A stretch of DNA of 64,000 bases. It comes from Verrucomicrobiota bacterium (GTDB lineage Bacteria; Verrucomicrobiota; Kiritimatiellia; SS1-B-03-39; UBA6053). Shown piece by piece: positions 42,980-51,457 of the stretch. The stretch spans positions 1 to 64,000 of the forward strand of contig JAFIGC010000011.1 in the NCBI GenBank assembly GCA_020831635.1, in the 5' to 3' direction. The translations under genes and the position numbers were made by a program. The notes under the pieces are model-generated. The model ran no database searches and was not told the DNA's origin. It was given only the letters and a program-made list of their open reading frames with translations. Position 1 is the stretch's first letter; the number at the start of each line of letters is the position of its first letter.

Positions 42980-43870
42980 ATGAGCCAACCCTTTCCCGGC
43001 GTCAATGGACGCACCCGCCCTTTTGCCGTTTTGGGCCATCCCATTGCCCACACCCTCAGCCCGGTCATGCACAACGCCGCCCTCCGGGCCTTGGGCATGA
43101 ACGCCATATACCTCGCGTTTGACGTGAAACCGGAAGACCTGATCGAGGTCCTGCGTAGCATGGGGCGCATGGGTTTCGGCGGCGTCAACCTCACCATCCC
43201 CCACAAGGAAGTCGCCTTTCGCGGGGTGGACCACTTGGAAGAAACCGCCATCCGCGCCGGCTCCGTCAACACCATCGTGTTTCGCGAGGACGGTTCCCTC
43301 GAAGGCCACAGCACCGATGGCTACGGGCTCACCCAGGCGGTGAAGGAGGCCTTCGAGAAATCTTTTGAAAACGCCGAAGTTCTGATTCTCGGCTGCGGCG
43401 GCGCCGGACGCGCCGCCGCCCTGGAGGCCTCCGAACGTGGCGCCGCCCGCATTCGCCTCGCCAACCGCAATCCCGAGCGCGCCGAGAAATTGGCCCAGGA
43501 ACTTTACGTCGAACTCCCCCTCACCGCCATCCACGTCGCCTCCGCCTGGCCGCCCCCGCCGGAGGAAACCCGAAGCGCCGACCTCCTCCTCAATTCCACC
43601 GCCCTGGGCATGAAACCCGACGACGACCCCCTGCTCACCCCCGATCACTTCCACCCCGGCCAAGCCCTGCTTGACATGACCTATGTCCACCGCGAAACCC
43701 CGATGATGAAGGTGGCCCGCGAAGCCGGAGCCGCATCCGCCAATGGACTCGGCATGCTCCTGCATCAGGGCGTGCGCTCCTTTGAAATCTGGACCGGGAC
43801 CACCCCGCCCCTCGACCCCATGCGCGCCGCCCTGCGCGAAACCATTTACGGAGAATCATCCGATGTTTGA
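42980..43870 (+). CDS. aroE: shikimate dehydrogenase
   Basis: This 296-residue NADP-dependent enzyme reduces 3-dehydroshikimate to shikimate in aromatic amino acid synthesis. The substrate-binding half has FAVLGHPIAHTLSPVMHNAA and GVNLTIPHKE with the catalytic Lys near 75. The cofactor half has VLILGCGGAGRAAALEA (GxGGxGxA), ANRNPERAEKLA, LLNSTALGM and a terminal NGLGMLLHQG with its Gln. The protein is complete. The stop overlaps the next ATG by eight bases, linking it with pilD and then aroK in one operon, so two shikimate-pathway genes flank the prepilin peptidase. Confidence 0.96.
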   Translation: MSQPFPGVNGRTRPFAVLGHPIAHTLSPVMHNAALRALGMNAIYLAFDVKPEDLIEVLRSMGRMGFGGVNLTIPHKEVAFRGVDHLEETAIRAGSVNTIVFREDGSLEGHSTDGYGLTQAVKEAFEKSFENAEVLILGCGGAGRAAALEASERGAARIRLANRNPERAEKLAQELYVELPLTAIHVASAWPPPPEETRSADLLLNSTALGMKPDDDPLLTPDHFHPGQALLDMTYVHRETPMMKVAREAGAASANGLGMLLHQGVRSFEIWTGTTPPLDPMRAALRETIYGESSDV

Positions 43871-44717
43871 CGCCTACGCCGACATTCCCCCCGAATTCTG
43901 GCAATCCCCGCCCGTTTGGATCACCATCTGGTGCCTGGGCGCCTGCTGGGGCAGCTTTCTCAACGTCTGCATCTACCGCATTCCCAAGGAACTTTCGGTC
44001 GTCGCCCCCGGCTCCCACTGCTTTTCCTGCAAAAAACCCGTGGCCGGATACGACAACATTCCGGTTTTGAGCTGGTTCATCCTCCGCGGCAAATGTCGGA
44101 ACTGCGGGGCCTCCTTTTCCATCCGCTACGCCATCATCGAAGCCATCACCGCCACCCTCTTTCTCGGGCTCTGGATTTACCACGGCCCATCTTGGGTCGT
44201 CCCCTGCTACTGGCTCATGACCTTCGGCCTCCTGCTGGGCTCCGGCGTGGATCTGGACGAATTCTGGATCCCCGACCGGGTCACTTGGGGCGGCATCATC
44301 ATCGGCGTACCCCTTTCCGCCCTCGTCCCCGCCCTGCACGGACAGGAAACCGCCCTGCAAGGCCTCCTCCACGGGGCCGCCGGCGCCGCCCTCGGCTTCG
44401 GCATGTTGTGGACCGTCGGCGCCGTCGGCACCTTCATTTTCAAAAAAGACGCCATGGGATTTGGGGACGTGAAACTCATGGGGGCCATCGGCGCCTTTCT
44501 CGGCATGCCCGCCGTGCTCTTCACCGTCTTCGCCGCCGCCCTCGTAGGCTCCATCTTCGGAGTCACCATGATCCTCCTCGGCAAAAACGAACTCGGCGGG
44601 CGCATCCCCTTCGGTCCCTATCTCGCCGCCGGCGCCATCGCCTGGCTCTTCGGCGGGGACGCCCTTTTCGACGCCTACCTCAACCTCCTTCTCACCGGAA
44701 ACGGAGGCACCCTATGA
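43863..44717 (+). CDS. pilD: prepilin peptidase / N-methyltransferase (GspO/PilD)
   Basis: This 284-residue inner-membrane aspartic protease cleaves and methylates prepilins such as those at 4359 and 4787. The N-terminal methylase domain has WGSFLNVCIYRIP and two CxxC pairs (CFSC and CRNC) that bind zinc. The catalytic Asp residues are in GSGVDLDEFWIPD and GFGDVKLM. About eight hydrophobic spans are present, and the sequence ends with GRIPFGPYLAAGAIAWL. It overlaps aroE by eight bases and aroK by four. It is the only peptidase for the gsp pseudopilins in this window, located 39 kb from them. Confidence 0.96.
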   Translation: MFDAYADIPPEFWQSPPVWITIWCLGACWGSFLNVCIYRIPKELSVVAPGSHCFSCKKPVAGYDNIPVLSWFILRGKCRNCGASFSIRYAIIEAITATLFLGLWIYHGPSWVVPCYWLMTFGLLLGSGVDLDEFWIPDRVTWGGIIIGVPLSALVPALHGQETALQGLLHGAAGAALGFGMLWTVGAVGTFIFKKDAMGFGDVKLMGAIGAFLGMPAVLFTVFAAALVGSIFGVTMILLGKNELGGRIPFGPYLAAGAIAWLFGGDALFDAYLNLLLTGNGGTL

Positions 44718-45226
44718 ACGAAATCGTCTTTTTGATCGGCTTCATGGGCACCGGCAAAAGCACCGTCGGACAAGAGCTGGCCGACCGCCTGGACTGCCCC
44801 TTCTTGGATCTCGACCAGGAAATCGAAAAATCCGCAGGCAAAACCATTCCCGACATTTTCGCCGCCGAAGGCGAGGACGGCTTCCGCATTCGGGAAACCC
44901 TCGCCCTGCAAACCCAGGTACACCGCCCCGGCGCCAAGGTCGTCTCCTGCGGCGGCGGCGTGGTCCTGCGCGAGGAAAACCGCGAAATCCTCCACCAACA
45001 GCCCCATGTCTTCTGCCTGCGCGCCAAACCCGAAACCCTGCTGGCCCGCATCGGCAACGATCCCAACCGTCCCCTCCTGCAAACCGACGACCCCGCCGAA
45101 AAACTGCAGACCCTGCTCGGCGACCGCGCCCCCCTCTACGCCGAATTCGCCCGACAGATCGACACCGACGATTTCCGAAGCTCGGAAGTGGTTGACCATA
45201 TCCTTTCCGAGCTTCGGAAAACTTAA
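44714..45226 (+). CDS. aroK: shikimate kinase
   Basis: This 170-residue enzyme phosphorylates shikimate at the 3-hydroxyl. P-loop GFMGTGKSTVGQELA spans about residues 9-23. DLDQEIEKSAGKTIPDIF carries the substrate-binding Asp. EGEDGFRIRETLAL, VVSCGGGVVL with the GGG shikimate site, and DPNRPLLQ in the lid are also visible. It overlaps pilD by ATGA. A 16-bp perfect inverted repeat lies inside its last codons and constrains them. Confidence 0.96.
   Translation: MNEIVFLIGFMGTGKSTVGQELADRLDCPFLDLDQEIEKSAGKTIPDIFAAEGEDGFRIRETLALQTQVHRPGAKVVSCGGGVVLREENREILHQQPHVFCLRAKPETLLARIGNDPNRPLLQTDDPAEKLQTLLGDRAPLYAEFARQIDTDDFRSSEVVDHILSELRKT
45172..45220 (+). terminator. 16-bp perfect inverted repeat within the 3' end of aroK
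   Basis: TTTCCGAAGCTCGGAA (45172-45187) pairs exactly with TTCCGAGCTTCGGAAA (45205-45220) around a 17-nt loop, just before the stop codon (45224-45226). There is no U-tract (ACTTAAGAAA follows), so it may protect or end the aroE-pilD-aroK mRNA, or be a Rho-independent-like signal with a poor tail. Confidence 0.55.
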
Positions 45227-45283
45227 GAAAAGTTCCTGTCGATTTCGCATGGACCTTCGGCGGGAAAGGCTTAAGATGGGCGC

Positions 45284-46174
45284 ATGATTGGTTCCTTTTT
45301 AATTACCACCGTCCGCGGCGTGCCCATCCGGCTTCATTTTACCGCTTTGTTTCTGCTTCCATGGTTTTACGGCATTGTGGGGGAAAACGAACATATCGTC
45401 GAGGTCTGGCAATTGCCGATTACCCTGTTGCTGATTTTTCTGCTGCTGTTGAGCGTGGCCCTGCATGAACTGGGGCATACGCTCGTGGCCCAACGCTACC
45501 GGATGCGCGTCCAAGACATCATTCTTACCCCCGTGGGCGGCGTGGCCCGGCTCATGGGCGGCGTCAACGACCCCCGCCACGAAATCCGCATCGCCATGGC
45601 CGGACCCTACGTCAGCCTCTTTCTGGCGGCCACCGGATACGCCCTGCAGTGGGGCGCGTATGCCATGGACTTGCGCGTGATGGGCGCGTTCAGCTTTTAC
45701 TTTTTCATGCTCAACCTGCTCCTTTTTGGCTTCAACCTGGTCCCCTGTTTTCCCATGGACGGCGGGCGCGTGTTGCGGGGCTGGCTGGCCCAGCGCAAAG
45801 GTATGATGGAAGCCACCCGCATCGCCGCGGGCCTTGGCAAAGGCATTTCCATCGCCTTCATGCTCATCGGCTTTACCACCGGACGATATAACTTGCTGAT
45901 CATCGGCATCTTCATTTTCATGGCCGCGGGTTCGGAATACCGGATGATGCGGATCAAAGCCTGGCAGGAACAAAACCTCGGCATGTCCATCGGCATGCCG
46001 GGCGTACCTTCCGGTGGCGGAATGGGCGGGGCCAATCCCGAACAGGAGGTGGAGGTCAGCCCCCCGCCTTACGCGCCCGAAGCCAAAAGCAAAAACCGGG
46101 AGCCGAAGGGTTTCGCCGGCGATCTCTTTGCCGCCGCCCGCGATTTGTTCGAGGAAACTTTTACGAGTCGCTAA
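45284..46174 (+). CDS. site-2 protease family (M50) membrane metalloprotease
   Basis: This 296-residue intramembrane zinc protease has HELGH (in LLSVALHELGHTLVAQRY, about residue 62) and the third ligand in LVPCFPMDGGRVLRG (NxxPxxxxDGG, about 155-165). There are about five hydrophobic spans and no PDZ domain, as in the compact SpoIVFB/Rv-type group. A 70-residue soluble tail with PSGGGMGGANPEQEVEVSPP is low in complexity. Such proteases release transcription factors or trim membrane proteins; no substrate gene is adjacent. Its last 14 bases overlap the convergent thioesterase gene. Confidence 0.92.
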   Translation: MIGSFLITTVRGVPIRLHFTALFLLPWFYGIVGENEHIVEVWQLPITLLLIFLLLLSVALHELGHTLVAQRYRMRVQDIILTPVGGVARLMGGVNDPRHEIRIAMAGPYVSLFLAATGYALQWGAYAMDLRVMGAFSFYFFMLNLLLFGFNLVPCFPMDGGRVLRGWLAQRKGMMEATRIAAGLGKGISIAFMLIGFTTGRYNLLIIGIFIFMAAGSEYRMMRIKAWQEQNLGMSIGMPGVPSGGGMGGANPEQEVEVSPPPYAPEAKSKNREPKGFAGDLFAAARDLFEETFTSR

Positions 46175-46568
46175 GCCGATTGCGCAGCAAATCCGGCAGA
46201 TCCCTGGATGTGATGCCCGTGGGTTCCCGAAGCGCGCAAACGATCTTCATGGTGCCCCGGGCGCAGACATCCGTGGGCCCCGAAATCGTCCAATCCCAAG
46301 TCAGACTCCGCTTGCCGATTTCGGCGACCGTCAAATCGACGGCAATGCGTTGCATGGGCAGCACCGGATACAGGTACTCGGCCGAACAGGCCACCCGCGG
46401 CCACTGCAGGGCATCGGAACTTCCCGGACGAATCTCATACTCGAGTTCCCGCAGCCACGCGTGCTCCGCTTCTTCCACGAAACACAGCAGGCGTGCAAAA
46501 TGCACGATGCCTGCGGCATCCGTATCCGCCATTTGCGTTTGGCGTTCGTAAGTGAAGGATTTAGCCAT
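46161..46568 (-). CDS. YbgC/4-hydroxybenzoyl-CoA thioesterase-family acyl-CoA thioesterase
   Basis: This 135-residue hot-dog-fold thioesterase hydrolyses acyl-CoA or acyl-ACP esters. The family motif is TQMADTDAAGIVHFARLLCFVEEAEHAWLR near the N-terminus (read in parts: ADTDAAGIVHFARLL with the catalytic Asp). ARGTMKIVCALRE is in the C-terminal strand. ATG overlaps the last eight bases of serS, so the two are co-translated. Why serS and a thioesterase are coupled is not evident. Substrate unknown. Confidence 0.88.
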   Translation of the reverse strand: MAKSFTYERQTQMADTDAAGIVHFARLLCFVEEAEHAWLRELEYEIRPGSSDALQWPRVACSAEYLYPVLPMQRIAVDLTVAEIGKRSLTWDWTISGPTDVCARGTMKIVCALREPTGITSRDLPDLLRNRLSDS

Positions 46569-47844
46569 GGGGCATCACCGCCTCAATCCGCTCCAGCCCG
46601 CCCATATAAGGACGCAGGGCCTCGGGGATCAACACGGAACCATCGGCTTGCTGGTTTTGTTCGAGGATGGCCACGATCAACCGCGGCAACGCCACCCCGG
46701 AACCGTTGAGTGTATGCACGAGTTCGGGCTTTCCGTTTTCATTGCGATACCGGATGCGGGCCCGGCGGGCCTGATAGTCCTCGAAATTGCTGCAACTGGA
46801 AACCTCCAGCCACGCCTTTTGCCCGGGAGCCCAAAGTTCGATGTCGTAGGTTTTCGCGGACGCGAATCCCATGTCCCCGGTGCAAAGGGTAATCACCCGG
46901 TAGTGCAGGCCCAGTTTTTGCAACACCGCCTCCGCGTGACCGGTCAACGTTTCCAGCGCTTCATAGGACTCGGACGGTTTCACGAATTTCACCAGCTCCA
47001 CTTTGTCGAACTGATGCAACCGGTTCATCCCCCGGGTCATTTTCCCGGCCGCCCCGGCCTCGCGCCGGAAACAGGGGGTGTGCGCGGTGAGGTTCACGGG
47101 CAATTCTCCCTCGAAAATATGATCGCGATACAGATTGGTGAGCGGCACCTCGGCGGTGGGGATCAGCCACAGATTGTCGGCGGGCAAACGGTACAGGTCC
47201 TCGGCAAACTTCGGAAGCTGTCCGGTCCCCCGCAGGGCCTCGTCGTTCACCAGATACGGCGCGTTCACCTCGGTGTAGCCGTGTTCGGTGGTGTGCAGAT
47301 CCAGCATAAAAGAGATCAGGGCCCGGCTCAAGCGCGCTCCGGCTCCGGTTAAACAGGAAAACCCGGCCCCGCTCAGGGCCGCGGCCCGCTGAAACTCGAA
47401 AATGCCCAACTGTTCCGCCAAATCCCAATGGGCCAGCGGCTCGAAATCCTGTTCCGGGGCCTGTCCCCAACTGCGAATCACCGGGTTGGCGCTTTCGTCC
47501 GCCCCCACGGGCACGGAATCGTGGGGGAAATTCGGCAGCCCCATCAGTTGCTCCGCCAAGCCGATTTCCGCCTCGTCGCGTTCCTTGTCCAGCGCCGAAA
47601 TTTTCTGACCGATCTCCCGCACCGCGCTCATGGCGCCGTCCGCGTTTTCGCCCGCCTTTTTCAACTGACCGATCCGCTTGCTCTCCTCGTTGCGCTGACG
47701 CTGCAACGCCTCCACTTCCGTAATTGCGGCCCGACGGCGGTCATCCAACGCCAGCAACGCGTCCACATCCACGTCCAACCCGCGCGAAGCCCATTTGCGG
47801 CGCGCGGTCTCGGGATCATTGCGAAGGGTACGGATATCAAGCAT
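46561..47844 (-). CDS. serS: seryl-tRNA synthetase
   Basis: This 427-residue class II synthetase charges tRNA-Ser. The N-terminal coiled-coil arm (about 27-105: RRRAAITEVEALQRQRNEES) holds the tRNA. Motif 2 is CFRREAGAAGKMTRGMNRLH followed by QFDKVE, and motif 3 contains LNGSGVALPRLIVAILE. TAEVPLTNLYRDHI binds serine. The ATG at 47844 is the canonical MLDIRTLRNDPE start; 18 upstream codons that are also open do not match the family. Full length and intact. Confidence 0.97.
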   Translation of the reverse strand: MLDIRTLRNDPETARRKWASRGLDVDVDALLALDDRRRAAITEVEALQRQRNEESKRIGQLKKAGENADGAMSAVREIGQKISALDKERDEAEIGLAEQLMGLPNFPHDSVPVGADESANPVIRSWGQAPEQDFEPLAHWDLAEQLGIFEFQRAAALSGAGFSCLTGAGARLSRALISFMLDLHTTEHGYTEVNAPYLVNDEALRGTGQLPKFAEDLYRLPADNLWLIPTAEVPLTNLYRDHIFEGELPVNLTAHTPCFRREAGAAGKMTRGMNRLHQFDKVELVKFVKPSESYEALETLTGHAEAVLQKLGLHYRVITLCTGDMGFASAKTYDIELWAPGQKAWLEVSSCSNFEDYQARRARIRYRNENGKPELVHTLNGSGVALPRLIVAILEQNQQADGSVLIPEALRPYMGGLERIEAVMPHG

Positions 47845-47929
47845 GGCGGTTTCTTTCCAAATTCGGGTGAAAAAGTGACTTTTCCGATCCTTAAACAAGA
47901 TTTGGAGAATGACAATCCAAAAGCAGGGA

Positions 47930-48235
47930 AGAAGGAGAGAGGTCAGAGGGAGAGAGGTCAGAGGTCAGGTCATAAGAATGAGAGAGGAAGGAGACCCAAA
48001 TAAAGCCCCCCCCTCCGATGGGTCCCACGGGTCAGACGGGTCCGACTTCCAAGGGTGTTGTCGGTTGCTGGTTGTGGGTTGGAGGTTGCCGGTTGTAGGT
48101 TGTTGGTTGCCGGTTACTGGTTGCCGGTTCAGCGTTCGACGTTGGACGTTCGATTTCATGCACTCCGCATTCCGCACTCCCCACTCCGCACTCGTCATTC
48201 GTCACTCGTCATTCATCATTCGTCACTCGCCCTGG
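47930..48235. repeat. mosaic intergenic repeats upstream of serS
   Basis: The block comprises GAGAGAGGTCAGAGGG purine repeats (47937-47970), TGGGTCCCACGGGTCAGACG (48020-48040), GGTTGCTGG/GGTTGCCGG units (48060-48128), TTCGACGTTGGACGTTCGA, then CACTCCGCACTCGTCATTCGTCACTCG units. Open frames here arise from the repeats and are not called. Confidence 0.8.
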
Positions 48236-48841
48236 CATCCTGACCTGCACATCCGGCAGATATTTTTCCGCGTCGGGACTGAGCGGAAAGCCTTTTTTCA
48301 CCAGTTGACTGCGGTACTGGGCCATGGCCGGAGGTGAAAAGCCGCGTCCGATCCGGTCCAATTCTTCCACCGTATTATAGGGCGCGAGGGCGCAGAATGG
48401 CATCGGCTGGGGCGGAACCCCGAGACTGAAGCCGACGATGCGGATCGCCTGACGGTCCAGACGGCGCAAATGGGTTTCCGAAGCCTCTTCATACAAAAGC
48501 GGCACATGGATAAACCCCAAACTGCGGTCCGGAATCAGCACCGCGTGCTTGCCCTCGTCCAGCGTCTCCGCCATCACCACCGTGGCAATCACATCCTCCG
48601 TGGGCAAATCCTTGAGGGCCTCGGATTGTTCTTCCGCGATTTCACCTTCCCAAGCGGGCAAACGCAGGAGCCGCACCTCATAATGCAGATTGGACGCCAT
48701 CCAAGTTTGCACCCGCTCCACGGGCGCTTCATCCATCCCCTCCGGCGCCACCAGCAGATAATGGGGCAAAACCACTTCCTCCTCCCCGAAAACGGAGAGA
48801 CCGACAAAAAACAACAGACAGGTCAGCAGATGTTTCATCAT
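48209..48841 (-). CDS. exported protein resembling a degenerate archaemetzincin (M54-like)
   Basis: This 210-residue protein starts at ATG 48841 with signal MMKHLLTCLLFFVGLSVFG. The layout resembles archaemetzincin: LLVAPEGMDEAPVERVQTWM then YEVRLLRLP (residues 30-65), VIATVVMAETL, and a C-terminal RIVGFSLGVPPQPMPFCALA with VEELDRIGRGFSPP. In real enzymes this last stretch is HExxHxxGxxHCxxxxCxM followed by a Cys-rich end; here the zinc His and most Cys residues are absent. If homologous, it is inactive as a metalloprotease. The last codons run into repeat sequence, so the true end may differ. The start is supported by the signal peptide. Confidence 0.55.
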   Translation of the reverse strand: MMKHLLTCLLFFVGLSVFGEEEVVLPHYLLVAPEGMDEAPVERVQTWMASNLHYEVRLLRLPAWEGEIAEEQSEALKDLPTEDVIATVVMAETLDEGKHAVLIPDRSLGFIHVPLLYEEASETHLRRLDRQAIRIVGFSLGVPPQPMPFCALAPYNTVEELDRIGRGFSPPAMAQYRSQLVKKGFPLSPDAEKYLPDVQVRMPGRVTNDE

Positions 48842-48886
48842 ACGTCCCAATTACCCCAGAAAACGTAAAATGACAATCAAATCCGT

Positions 48887-49474
48887 CTACCGCTCAAACC
48901 CGGCTTCACGCCTCGGTTCGTCCATGATCAGCCCCCGTCCGCGGGCAATGACCGATTCCACGTTCTCAATGGCATGATACACCAGGGCGTCTTTCGGCTG
49001 AAAATACATTTCCGCGCCCAAAAACAAAATCACGGCAACCGTAAAGCCCCGCAACGGCCCCGCATCCGCGAAAAAGATGCCGTATACATACGCGTAGGGC
49101 GCGAAGAACACACAAAACAACCCCTGCATCATGTCCTGGGTGAACGCCTCCAACAACAACACCACATACAAGCCCACCACAAAACAGAGCCGCACCAAAT
49201 TGGCTTGGGGTTCGCTGAGAATCGTCATCTCTTCGTACTGATGATATAAAAGCGCCCCCAACAGCAAAGTCACCAACACAAACGCGGCCCCGCTTTGCAG
49301 GGCGCCCGACCCCGGACGGGTGACATTGACTTTCTGATGCTTTTTGCGCCCCTTGCGGTCGCGGGTGCGCTTGCGCTCCTCCAAAGGCTCCACCGGAGGA
49401 CGCACGCCCTCCTTCCGTTCTTTGAACGTAAGTTTCGGCCCGGCGGGAATCAGAGGTTCGTGTTGTTCTGGCAT
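48887..49474 (-). CDS. small polytopic membrane protein, function unknown
   Basis: This 195-residue protein has a soluble N-terminal 60 residues that are strongly basic (KLTFKERKEGVRPPVEPLEE, then RKRTRDRKGRKKHQK). Three hydrophobic spans follow (FVLVTLLLGALLYH, LVRLCFVVGLYVVLLLEAF, MQGLFCVFFAPYAYVYGIFF plus FTVAVILFLGAEMYF). The Tyr-rich membrane segment FAPYAYVYGIFF recurs in small Verrucomicrobiota membrane proteins as far as I know. It shares strand with the 48209 gene, 45 bp upstream of it. No enzymatic motif. The 243-bp gap to 49718 shows nothing I can name. Confidence 0.65.
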   Translation of the reverse strand: MPEQHEPLIPAGPKLTFKERKEGVRPPVEPLEERKRTRDRKGRKKHQKVNVTRPGSGALQSGAAFVLVTLLLGALLYHQYEEMTILSEPQANLVRLCFVVGLYVVLLLEAFTQDMMQGLFCVFFAPYAYVYGIFFADAGPLRGFTVAVILFLGAEMYFQPKDALVYHAIENVESVIARGRGLIMDEPRREAGFER

Positions 49475-49717
49475 GGTGAAAGTTTAACAAAACATTTCCA
49501 GCATGAAAGGAGAAAAAATACCCACGGGCAAGAAAAGCACCCCCGAAATGCCTTCCGGGCTTTCAATCCTCGGGTTTTAGAGGAAACGTATGGACAGTTG
49601 GTAAGATTCAGTCAGTTTGCAATCCGCATGTAAGATTCCTTGGTCCATGGTTGCATTTCCACGGAAGAAAACCCGGTTTTCATTTTACAATTTTCATGGA
49701 TCAGATAGCGGTGGCCC

Positions 49718-50989
49718 ATGAAAACGATTCCTTCCGATTCCACCAACCCACTCGCCACCCTTCGCATTCAATCCGCCATCGATGATTTGGCCGCATCCGG
49801 GGGCGGACGCGTGGCGCTGGGTCCAGGCCTTCACCTCTGCGGCACCCTGACCCTGTATTCCCACATCGATCTGCATCTGGAGGCGGGCGCCATTTTGAAA
49901 GCCTCCCCGAATCCGGAGGATTTCAAGCAGGAGCAAATCTCGGGGTCCTATGGGGTCGGGGCGAGTGGTTTTCTGATTCGCGGGAATGATCTGGAACACG
50001 TCAGCATCTCCGGACCGGGCACGCTGGACGGCAGTGCCTTGGATTATATGGACGGCTGGTGGGTCGAACCCTATATCCGCGCCCCCAAAGCCTGGCGGCC
50101 GCGAGGCATCGGACTTTTCGGCTGCAAACACGTCAAACTCACGGATTTCACCTTCCGCGACTCGGCATCCTGGACGATTCACCTCACCGGATGCGAGGAT
50201 GTGCTAGCCCAGGGTCTGCATATTCTCAACCGTCTGGACGTGCCCAACTGCGACGGCATCGACCCGGACCATTGCCGGAATGTCCGCATCATCGGCTGCC
50301 ATATCGAGGCCGCGGATGACGGGATCGTCCTCAAAAACACCAAGGAATACGAATCCCTGGGACCCTGCGAACACATCCTGATCAGCGGCTGCACCATCAT
50401 CAGCACCTCGGCGGCCATCAAGCTGGGCACCGAAAGCGCCTGCGATTTTCGGCACGTTTCCGTGGACAACTGCATCATTCACGGCAGTCACCGGGGTCTG
50501 GCCATTCAGTTGCGGGATTCCGGGTGCATTGAAAACGTATCCTTCAGCAACTGCATGGTGGAGACCCGGTTGTTTCACGAGAAATACTGGGGACGCGGGG
50601 AACCCATCTACGTCACCTCCGTTCCCCGACACGACGGCGATGCATCGGGCAAAATCAAAGACATCCGCTTTTTCAACATTCATTGCCGCTCCGAAAACGG
50701 CATTTTCCTGGCCGGCACCCCCGAATCCCCCTTGGAAAACATCCGACTCCATCATGTGCGGGTGGATTTGCGCCATGACAGCAAATGGCCGGGCGGGCAA
50801 CACGATTATCGCCCCACCCACGGAAAAGAGCACGGCGGCCTGCAACCCCACAAAACCAACGGCGCCTACATCGCCCACGCGCAAAACGTCTTGCTGCATC
50901 ACGTCGATTTGCAGTGGACCTGTCCCCCGCCGGAATGGGCGGGCGAATTGCTCGAAACCATGGAGGTGGATGGGCTGGAAATGGGGTGA
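49718..50989 (+). CDS. glycoside hydrolase family 28 (polygalacturonase-like)
   Basis: This 423-residue right-handed parallel beta-helix enzyme hydrolyses pectin-like galacturonans or related glycans. The GH28 landmarks are ISGPGTLDGSALDYMDGWWV, PRGIGLFGCKHVKLTDF, the catalytic region NRLDVPNCDGIDPDHC followed by ADDGIVLK, and CTIISTSAAIKLGTE. There is no signal peptide, so like the GH29 enzyme at 34294 it seems cytoplasmic and would act on oligomers taken up by the cell. It stands alone between repeat-rich regions. Its C-terminus (KTNGAYIAHAQNVLLHHVDL) is intact. Specific substrate unknown. Confidence 0.92.
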   Translation: MKTIPSDSTNPLATLRIQSAIDDLAASGGGRVALGPGLHLCGTLTLYSHIDLHLEAGAILKASPNPEDFKQEQISGSYGVGASGFLIRGNDLEHVSISGPGTLDGSALDYMDGWWVEPYIRAPKAWRPRGIGLFGCKHVKLTDFTFRDSASWTIHLTGCEDVLAQGLHILNRLDVPNCDGIDPDHCRNVRIIGCHIEAADDGIVLKNTKEYESLGPCEHILISGCTIISTSAAIKLGTESACDFRHVSVDNCIIHGSHRGLAIQLRDSGCIENVSFSNCMVETRLFHEKYWGRGEPIYVTSVPRHDGDASGKIKDIRFFNIHCRSENGIFLAGTPESPLENIRLHHVRVDLRHDSKWPGGQHDYRPTHGKEHGGLQPHKTNGAYIAHAQNVLLHHVDLQWTCPPPEWAGELLETMEVDGLEMG

Positions 50990-51457
50990 ACCGAGTGCGG
51001 AATGCGGAGTGCGGAGTGCGGAGCGCTTGAGGCATTTCCTAGGCAAGAGCGGTTCGAGGAAACGCGTCATTTCGCAGCGTGCCCCCGTCGTTGAAATAGC
51101 GGGGACGCGAAGCGTCTTTGGAGTGCGTGTAGCGAGCTTGCGAGCTGCCGCTTTCCAGAGCCCGATATCTCTACCGATAAGATTGCCAGGAATCCGTTTC
51201 AAATTCTTGGGTTCAAAGTTCGAAGTTGGACGTTCGATGTTTAACCAAAATATTATCGGCAAGGGACTGCCGATCTACAACCCTCTTCGCCCCAGCCGAT
51301 GCGGAGATCGGCGCTCCTGTCCCCCTTCGCCCCAAAGCGGTAGCTTCGTTGCACTCGCTACACGCACTCCAAAGACGCTTCGCGTCGATCCATTCATGAC
51401 CACGGGAGGAGTTTTAGGGCAAAGGCCCTGGGAAGGACCACCCTCCCCGCCGTACCC
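50990..51457. repeat. mosaic repeats including a 210-bp duplicated block and two hairpins
   Basis: 51022-51231 matches 52245-52452 along its whole length with scattered substitutions. It contains GCGTGCCCCCGTCGTTGAAA and GGAGTGCGTGTAGCGAGC. 51254-51273 is the ATCGGCA-AGGGAC-TGCCGAT hairpin and 51295-51312 the GCCGAT-gcggag-ATCGGC hairpin, both followed by CCCCCTTCGCCCC. No gene seen. Confidence 0.9.

Noticed and set aside
47909-48337. Plus-strand gene between serS and the 48209 gene
   Set aside because: Built from GGTTGC and CACTCC repeats; translation is low-complexity.
50204-51262. 352-codon minus-strand frame over GH28 and the repeats
   Set aside because: Antisense to a clear GH28 gene, and its upstream part lies in mosaic repeats.
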